Origin: Paludibacteraceae bacterium
GTDB taxonomy: Bacteria; Bacteroidota; Bacteroidia; Bacteroidales; Paludibacteraceae
Assembly: GCA_017483945.1 (NCBI GenBank)
Contig: JAFUUE010000041.1
Coordinates: 1 to 48,135 of the forward strand
Length of the DNA: 48,135 nt
Direction of reading: 5' to 3'
Shown here: positions 43,012 to 48,135 of the stretch, in pieces
Numbering within the stretch: the stretch's first letter is position 1
Layout: every line of letters begins with the position of its first letter
The notes under the pieces: generated by a model
The model's database searches: none
Seen by the model: only the letters and a program-made list of their open reading frames with translations
Told to the model about the DNA's origin: nothing
Made by a program: the position numbers and the translations under genes

Positions 43012-43200
43012 TTACCATTTGTTCTTAGCCCCATGGGGCACGATTGTATCATTTACCATGTACCATTTATGTACCATTTGGCTATTTAGCCATTTGGCAC
43101 GAAATAGATGGCAAAATGACTCAATGAACTAATCGTGCCCTTGAGGGCTAAGAACGAATAAATGATCAAATTGTAAATGACTAAATGAGAAAATGATTTT
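43012..43200. repeat. CATTTACC/TGTACC repeats within a large inverted repeat
   Basis: The gap between adaptor and pump genes contains CATTTACC, TGTACC and GCCATTTGG blocks every 7-8 nt. A 24-bp inverted repeat (43021-43044 with 43132-43155) encloses the central part, with mismatches only in the middle of the arms. Each arm centre is itself palindromic (GCCCCATGGGGC and GCCCTTGAGGGC). No gene is seen. Confidence 0.75.
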
Positions 43201-46200
43201 ATGAACGTCAAGACATTCATCGACAGACCCGTTCTGTCTATCGTAATATCGGTATTTATCGTGCTATTGGGAGTGATATCGCTCACCACGCTGCCGATTG
43301 AGAAATACCCCGACATCGCGCCTCCGACCATCGTAGTGAGTGCGCAGTACCCCGGCGCGAGTGCCGACGCCATCCAGAAATCTGTCGTCGCCCCGCTGGA
43401 AGAAGCCATCAACGGTGTGGAGAACATGATTTACATGACCTCCACCGCGTCCAACAGCGGAACGGCGGAAATCACCGTCTATTTCCGCCAAGGCACGAAC
43501 GCCGACATGGCGCAAGTGAACGTGCAGAACCGCGTGGGACAAGCGTCGGGTCTGCTGCCGTCGGAAGTGAACCAAATCGGTGTGACGACCTATAAGAAAC
43601 AGCCGTCCATGTTGCGTACGTTCGCGCTATACAGCCCCCACGGCACCTACGACGAGGAGTTCATCTCCAACTATATCAACATCAACATCAAGCCCGAGAT
43701 GCTGCGTATCCAAGGCGTCGGAACGGTCGTCGTCATGGGCGGTACGTACTCGATGCGTATATGGCTCAACCCCGCCAAGATGGCGCAGTACGGCTTGGTG
43801 CCGACCGACATCGCGGCCGTGCTGGGCGAGCAGAACATCGAGATGCCGACCGGCTCGTTCGGCGACAACTACGACCAGACCTTCCAGTACGCGATGAAGT
43901 ACCGCGGCCGCCGTGTGACCGAACAGGAGTTCGGCGACATGGTCATCACCACCCTGCCCACGGGCGAGGTGCTGCGACTCAAGGATGTAGCGCGGCTCGA
44001 ACTGGGTATCGACAGTTACAACTGGCGAGGTATGCAGGACGGTGCGCCGGGTATCGGCAACCTCGTCTTCCAGACCGCCGGCAGCAACGCCACGCAGATT
44101 AACCGCGACATCGACAAACTGTTCGAACGCGTGCGACAGAACCTGCCCGAAGACCTCGAACTGGTGACGCTGGAGAACGCCAACGACTTCCTTTTCGCGT
44201 CCATCCAGAACGTGGTTGTTTCGCTTATCCTCGCCATCCTGCTGGTGGTGTTGGTGGTGTATTTCTTCCTGCAGGACTTCCGTGCAACGATGGTGCCGAC
44301 CATCGGCATCATCGTGTCGCTCATCGGCACGTTTGCGTTCATCAAGGTGGCGGGCTTCACGCTGAACCTGCTGACACTCTTTGCCTTGGTGCTCGTCATC
44401 GGGACGGTGGTGGACAACAGTATCGTGGTGGTCGAGGCGGTGCAGGCGCGTTTCGATGCCGGTTATAAGTCCGCTTACAAAGCGTCGGTCGATGCGATGG
44501 GCGGTCTGACGGCGGCGCTGTTCACTACGACCCTCGTTTTCATGGCGGTCTTCATCCCCGTGTCGTTCATGGGCGGCACGACCGGTGTGTTCTACACCGA
44601 GTTTGGTCTGACGATGGCGGTCGCCGTAGGTATCTCGTTCGTCTCGGCGTTGACGCTGAGTCCTGCCCTCTGTGCGCTAATGCTCAAACCGAACCCCGAA
44701 GAGGGTGAAGGCAGCAAGGTGGCCCAGCGCGTGCGCAAGGCCTATAACGTGTCCTACCAAGCCCTCATGAAACGCTACACCGGCGCAGCGATGTTCTTCA
44801 TCCGCCGCAAATGGCTCGTGTGGACATCCATCGGCGTGGCGGTGACGCTGCTCGTCTTCTTCCTGCAGACCACCAAGACAGGTCTGGTGCCCGACGAGGA
44901 CACCGGCATCCTCATGGTGGATGTCTCTACGCCTATCGGCTCCAGCGTCAAGCAGACCGCACATATCATGTATCAGGTGGACTCCTGCGTCCGCACGATA
45001 CCCGAGATAGAACGTGTCAACACCGTTGCCGGCGAAGGTATCATCTCCGGAACGGGAAACAACATGGGTATGCTCATCGTCAAACTCAAGCCGTGGGACG
45101 AACGCAAAGGCAAGGCGCATGATAACAAAGCCGTCATGGGCAAGATATACGCCGCGACGGCGGGTATCCACGAGGCACATATCTTCGTCCTCGCGCCGTC
45201 GATGATTCCGGGCTACGGAACGGGCGGCGGCTTCGAGATACACGTGCAGGACAAAGGCGGACACGGTGTGCGCGAGCTATACGACGTCACCCAATCCTTC
45301 CTCGGCGCGCTGCGTCAGCGACCCGAGATAGCCGCGGCTTACTCGTCCTATAACATCGACTACCCGCAGTTTGTCGTCGATGTGGATGCCGCCAAATGCA
45401 AGCGCGCAGGCATCTCGCCCGCGGAAGTACTCGCCACCCTCGGCGGTTACTATGGAGGTATCTACGCCTCTAACTTCAACCGTTTTACCAAGGTCTATCG
45501 TGTCATGATTCAGGCCTCGCCCGAACTGATTCACGACCAGGCCTCACTCGCGAATATCTTCGTCCGCCTGCACAACGGCCAAATGGCGCCGATAGGGCAG
45601 TTTATCACCCTCACCAAGGTCTATGACCCGCTGGTGCTCCACCGTTTCAACCTCTACACCTCCATCGGTGTGAACGGTAACATGGCGCCCGGCTACTCGT
45701 CCGGCGAAGCCATCGCCGCCATCAAGGAGGTGGCTGCCACTACGCTCCCGCGCGGATACGACATCGATTTCGCGGGTATCACGCGTGAAGAGGAACAGAC
45801 CGGCGCAGGCAACACGGCCGCTATCTTCGCCATCTGTCTCATCTTCATCTACCTCGTTATGGCGGCCCTCTACGAGTCATTCTTCATACCTTTCGCCGTC
45901 CTGCTCAGCGTCCCCTTCGGACTGCTCGGCTCGTTCCTCTTTGCCCGTATGTTCGGACTGGAGAACAACATCTACCTGCAGGTTGGACTCATCATGCTCA
46001 TCGGCTTGCTTGCCAAGACAGCTATCCTGCTCACCGAGTACGCCACCCAGTGCCGCCGTGCAGGTATGTCGCTCAAACAGAGCGCGTTCTTTGCCGCTAA
46101 GATGCGTATGAGGCCTATCCTCATGACCGCCCTCACGATGGTCTTCGGTATGCTGCCGCTGATGGTTGCTACCGGCGTCGGAGCCAACGGTAACCGCACT

Positions 46201-46407
46201 ATCGGCGCAGGTGCCGTAGGTGGCGAACTGGTCGGTACGCTCGCCCTGCTGTTCATCGTGCCTGCACTCTTTGTCATCTTCCAAGGCCTGCAGGAACGCT
46301 TCAAACCTGTCGAGTTCCAACCCTCCGATGACCCGCTCATCCAACAGGAACTGGAGAACATCGCCGAGTACCGCAAACAACGTGAACTAACCGGAGAAAA
46401 AGTGTAA
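43201..46407 (+). CDS. RND multidrug efflux pump (AcrB/MexB-like, HAE1 family)
   Basis: This 1068-residue inner-membrane transporter should export hydrophobic drugs using proton flow. The N-terminal FIDRPVLSIVISVFIVLLGV helix, the large periplasmic loops, and the AITGVEN-like and QYPGASADAIQKSV blocks are typical, with 12 predicted helices. The proton-relay helix 4 reads GTVVDNSIVVVEA, so the second of the two aspartates (Escherichia coli Asp407-Asp408) is Asn406 here; the helix 10 lysine is kept as Lys939 in LLAKTAILL. Length is normal. The outer-membrane factor follows 41 nt downstream. Confidence 0.95.
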   Translation: MNVKTFIDRPVLSIVISVFIVLLGVISLTTLPIEKYPDIAPPTIVVSAQYPGASADAIQKSVVAPLEEAINGVENMIYMTSTASNSGTAEITVYFRQGTNADMAQVNVQNRVGQASGLLPSEVNQIGVTTYKKQPSMLRTFALYSPHGTYDEEFISNYININIKPEMLRIQGVGTVVVMGGTYSMRIWLNPAKMAQYGLVPTDIAAVLGEQNIEMPTGSFGDNYDQTFQYAMKYRGRRVTEQEFGDMVITTLPTGEVLRLKDVARLELGIDSYNWRGMQDGAPGIGNLVFQTAGSNATQINRDIDKLFERVRQNLPEDLELVTLENANDFLFASIQNVVVSLILAILLVVLVVYFFLQDFRATMVPTIGIIVSLIGTFAFIKVAGFTLNLLTLFALVLVIGTVVDNSIVVVEAVQARFDAGYKSAYKASVDAMGGLTAALFTTTLVFMAVFIPVSFMGGTTGVFYTEFGLTMAVAVGISFVSALTLSPALCALMLKPNPEEGEGSKVAQRVRKAYNVSYQALMKRYTGAAMFFIRRKWLVWTSIGVAVTLLVFFLQTTKTGLVPDEDTGILMVDVSTPIGSSVKQTAHIMYQVDSCVRTIPEIERVNTVAGEGIISGTGNNMGMLIVKLKPWDERKGKAHDNKAVMGKIYAATAGIHEAHIFVLAPSMIPGYGTGGGFEIHVQDKGGHGVRELYDVTQSFLGALRQRPEIAAAYSSYNIDYPQFVVDVDAAKCKRAGISPAEVLATLGGYYGGIYASNFNRFTKVYRVMIQASPELIHDQASLANIFVRLHNGQMAPIGQFITLTKVYDPLVLHRFNLYTSIGVNGNMAPGYSSGEAIAAIKEVAATTLPRGYDIDFAGITREEEQTGAGNTAAIFAICLIFIYLVMAALYESFFIPFAVLLSVPFGLLGSFLFARMFGLENNIYLQVGLIMLIGLLAKTAILLTEYATQCRRAGMSLKQSAFFAAKMRMRPILMTALTMVFGMLPLMVATGVGANGNRTIGAGAVGGELVGTLALLFIVPALFVIFQGLQERFKPVEFQPSDDPLIQQELENIAEYRKQRELTGEKV

Positions 46408-46448
46408 ATGATAAGAAATGTTTTTTAGGTTTATGTTTAATTAGATAT

Positions 46449-47831
46449 ATGATTATGAAAAAGATATTCCTTGGTACATTGTACTTTGTCACTTTGTCAC
46501 TTTTCTTGTCCTCCTGCGGTCTCTACGGCAAATACAAGCCCGTCGAGAGCGTGGACTCGACCCTATACGGCGAAGCCGTCCTTTCCGACACCGCCCTCAA
46601 TTTCGGTCGTGTCGCGTGGCAAGAGGTCTTTACCGACCCCTACCTCCAAGCCCTCATCGACACCGCCCTCGCCAATAACTACGACCTCCGCATCGCCCAT
46701 GAGCACGTCGAGCAGGCGAAGGCGATGGTCCTCGGGGCGCAACTTTCTTATCTGCCCTCCGTGGCAATCGTGCCTTCCGGCGGTTTCTCGCCGCAGTACG
46801 GCATCAACGCCGGCACCTACGACCTCGTCGCGCAGGCGTCGTGGGAGATAGATATCTTCGGTCGCACCCTCAACTCGCTCCGTCGCTCCAAGGCGGCGCG
46901 GCAGCAGATGCTCGACTACGAACAGGCGGCGCGTTGCGGGCTCATTGCCGGCGTTGCCGAGACCTATTACACGCTACTCATGCTCGATGCACAACTCGAG
47001 GTTGCGCAACAGACTTCCGACATATGGTCCCGGACCGTCACCTCTATCCAGCGCATGAAAGCCGCAGGCATGGCTACCGAAGCAGGCGTCGCACAACTGG
47101 AAGCCACTTACTATGCCATCCAGACTACCGTCCTTGACCTCCAACGCCAAATCCACGAGGTCGAGAACGCCCTCTGTTTCATACTCGGCACCACACGCCG
47201 CATCATCCCCAGAGGAACGCTAAATGACCAAATGGTACATGACCAAATAGTACATGGCATTGGTTTGCCTGTCCAACTCCTCTACAACCGCCCCGATGTC
47301 CGTGCGGCGCAGATGACCATGGCGCAGGCGCACTATGCACGCCAACTGGCCACCGCCAACTGCCTGCTGTCGCTCAACCTCAGCGGAATCTTCGGTTGGA
47401 CGAACCACCAGTATGCCACCATTTTGGACCCTATGACGATGATTTCCAACCTCGCCGCCTCGCTCTTCGTGCCGCTCTTCAACTCGGGCCGTAACATCGC
47501 CCAGGTGCGCGCGGCTAAGTCGCAGCAGGAGGAGTCGCGACTTCAGTTCGCCAAGGTAGTACTCAACGCCGGCAACGAGGTCAACCAAGCCCTCGTCAAC
47601 CTCCGGACGGCGCAGGACAAGGCCGCCCTCTATGACCAACAGGTCGAGGCGCTCACCCGCGCGCAGCACGCTACGCAACTGATGAAGTCGTACTCCAACA
47701 CTACCTATTTGGAAGTCCTCACGGCGCAGAACAACCTCCTGCAGGCGCAGTTCGCCCGCATCGCCAACCAGATGACCGTCCTCAACTCCACCGTCGCCCT
47801 CTACCATGCCCTCGGCGGCGGTGCCGAGTAA
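46449..47831 (+). CDS. RND efflux outer-membrane factor (OprM/NodT-like lipoprotein)
   Basis: This protein of about 460 residues is an outer-membrane channel with a lipobox (FLSSCG) after its signal peptide. It has two OEP repeats: an N-terminal one with VAWQEVFTDPYLQALIDTAL, and a C-terminal one with LLYNRPDVRAAQMTMAQAHY and FNSGRNIAQVRAAKSQQEES. The signal peptide codons and a loop (LNDQMVHDQIVHG, about 257-269) are made of short-period repeat DNA. ATG at 46449 or 46455 may be used. It completes the efflux operon. Confidence 0.93.
   Translation: MIMKKIFLGTLYFVTLSLFLSSCGLYGKYKPVESVDSTLYGEAVLSDTALNFGRVAWQEVFTDPYLQALIDTALANNYDLRIAHEHVEQAKAMVLGAQLSYLPSVAIVPSGGFSPQYGINAGTYDLVAQASWEIDIFGRTLNSLRRSKAARQQMLDYEQAARCGLIAGVAETYYTLLMLDAQLEVAQQTSDIWSRTVTSIQRMKAAGMATEAGVAQLEATYYAIQTTVLDLQRQIHEVENALCFILGTTRRIIPRGTLNDQMVHDQIVHGIGLPVQLLYNRPDVRAAQMTMAQAHYARQLATANCLLSLNLSGIFGWTNHQYATILDPMTMISNLAASLFVPLFNSGRNIAQVRAAKSQQEESRLQFAKVVLNAGNEVNQALVNLRTAQDKAALYDQQVEALTRAQHATQLMKSYSNTTYLEVLTAQNNLLQAQFARIANQMTVLNSTVALYHALGGGAE
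46472..46505 (+). repeat. 7-8-bp TTGTCAC repeat encoding part of a signal peptide
   Basis: Units TGGTACA, TTGTACT, TTGTCAC and TTTGTCAC are read in frame as the hydrophobic GTLYFVTLSLF stretch of the outer-membrane factor signal peptide. Confidence 0.65.
47223..47257 (+). repeat. In-frame 15-bp direct repeat in the outer-membrane factor gene
   Basis: Two near-identical 15-bp units (47224-47238 and 47239-47253) code for the repeated pentapeptide (N/H)DQ(M/I)V. The reverse strand reads like the CATTTGGTCATGTACC repeats at 43012. Confidence 0.75.
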
Positions 47832-47877
47832 CGCCGGTTTGATTGATTCAGTCTTGTCTTTCAGGAGGGAGAACAAT

Positions 47878-47911
47878 CGTATAGGGCTACTATACCCTTA
47901 CTATACCCTTG
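47878..47911 (+). repeat. 11-bp CTATACCC repeat, copy 2
   Basis: The units CGTATAGGGCT, ACTATACCCTT and ACTATACCCTT plus G match 40705-40738 at 30 of 34 positions. It lies between convergent genes, just before a terminator. Confidence 0.8.
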
Positions 47912-47920
47912 GTGTACAAA

Positions 47921-47954
47921 TAAAAGATACCACATGTTTTTGTGGTATCTTTTA
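47921..47954. terminator. Bidirectional terminator between convergent genes
   Basis: Perfect 14-bp arms (47921-47934 and 47941-47954) around a 6-nt loop have A/T tracts on both sides, so the hairpin could end the efflux operon and the minus-strand gene. Confidence 0.85.
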
Positions 47955-47969
47955 TTAAGGGTTATATCG

Positions 47970-48135
47970 TCAGCAGGGACGTTTGGTGGGCAGGGAGAAG
48001 ATGGTCTGCACGTCCTTCATATCCTTGTCGGTCAGACCTTCGGGTTCGCCGCCCATGTTGCGGGCGCACATGTAGATGTTCGCCGCCTTGTTGAGCACAT
48101 CGACCTGATCGAACGCGTCCATGATATCCTGCCCC
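47970..48135 (-). CDS. C-terminal end of an unrecognised protein (partial)
   Basis: An open minus-strand frame enters from the right edge and stops at TGA (47970-47972). About 55 residues are visible, including DAFDQVDVLNKAANIYMCAR, NMGGEPEGLTDKD and a C-terminal FSLPTKRPC. The codon choice and the terminator just beyond the stop support a real gene end. I do not recognise the family from this fragment. Confidence 0.65.
   Translation of the reverse strand, partial: GQDIMDAFDQVDVLNKAANIYMCARNMGGEPEGLTDKDMKDVQTIFSLPTKRPC

Overview
The window looks like the chromosome of a Bacteroidales bacterium. It encodes the simplified V/A-type ATPase operon of this group (E, a DUF2764 protein, A, B, D, I, K). 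It has a T9SS-type C-terminal signal on a secreted protein, a BspA-like leucine-rich repeat protein with Listeria-Bacteroides repeats, an LptC lipoprotein, and the serC-serA pair. Its promoters fit the Bacteroidetes TTTG-N(19-20)-TAnnTTTG pattern. Genus and species cannot be fixed from this sequence alone.

Region 1 (1-22.3 kb) is a nearly unbroken minus-strand series. In transcription order it runs gyrA, a TPR protein, ruvX, def, mntP, a DUF3109 protein, cinA, a membrane protein, an acyl-CoA ligase, coaX, an outer-membrane protein, a TPR protein, lptC, fabG and the V-ATPase genes. Several junctions overlap by 1-13 nt. A 76-residue lipoprotein with YG(V/C)P-type repeats lies between V-ATPase A and B, and its ATG overlaps the A stop codon. 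All the sodium-binding residues known from the Enterococcus hirae ring are present in the K subunit, so the enzyme is predicted to be Na+-coupled.

Region 2 (22.3-31.5 kb) is plus-strand. It holds an S9 peptidase lipoprotein, an acyl-ACP thioesterase, a minus-strand tRNA-Gln, a large secreted GLUG/T9SS protein, and an outer-membrane barrel fused to OmpA-like and LysM domains. Region 3 (31.8-33.9 kb) carries serC-serA. Region 4 (34.3-41.5 kb) holds the BspA-like giant gene, a DUF4143-type ATPase and a YoeB-like toxin-antitoxin pair. The 5' part of the BspA gene and the genes after it are visibly AT-richer than their surroundings. Region 5 (41.7-47.8 kb) is a complete RND efflux operon (adaptor, pump, outer-membrane factor). 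A partial gene follows at the right edge.

The most unusual structure is in and around the gaps. Short, degenerate, phase-locked repeat arrays with an 11-bp period occur at about eight loci, and three of them have exactly eight units. Two of these share a 26-bp leader and sit at nearly the same distance upstream of a promoter (serC and the toxin-antitoxin operon). A second class of 7-8-bp arrays (CATTTAC and GTACATC types) occurs in other gaps and also inside coding sequence, including the signal peptide and a loop of the efflux outer-membrane factor. A third, GC-rich hairpin-forming element is shared by three gaps. These arrays are the best candidate here for something poorly described.
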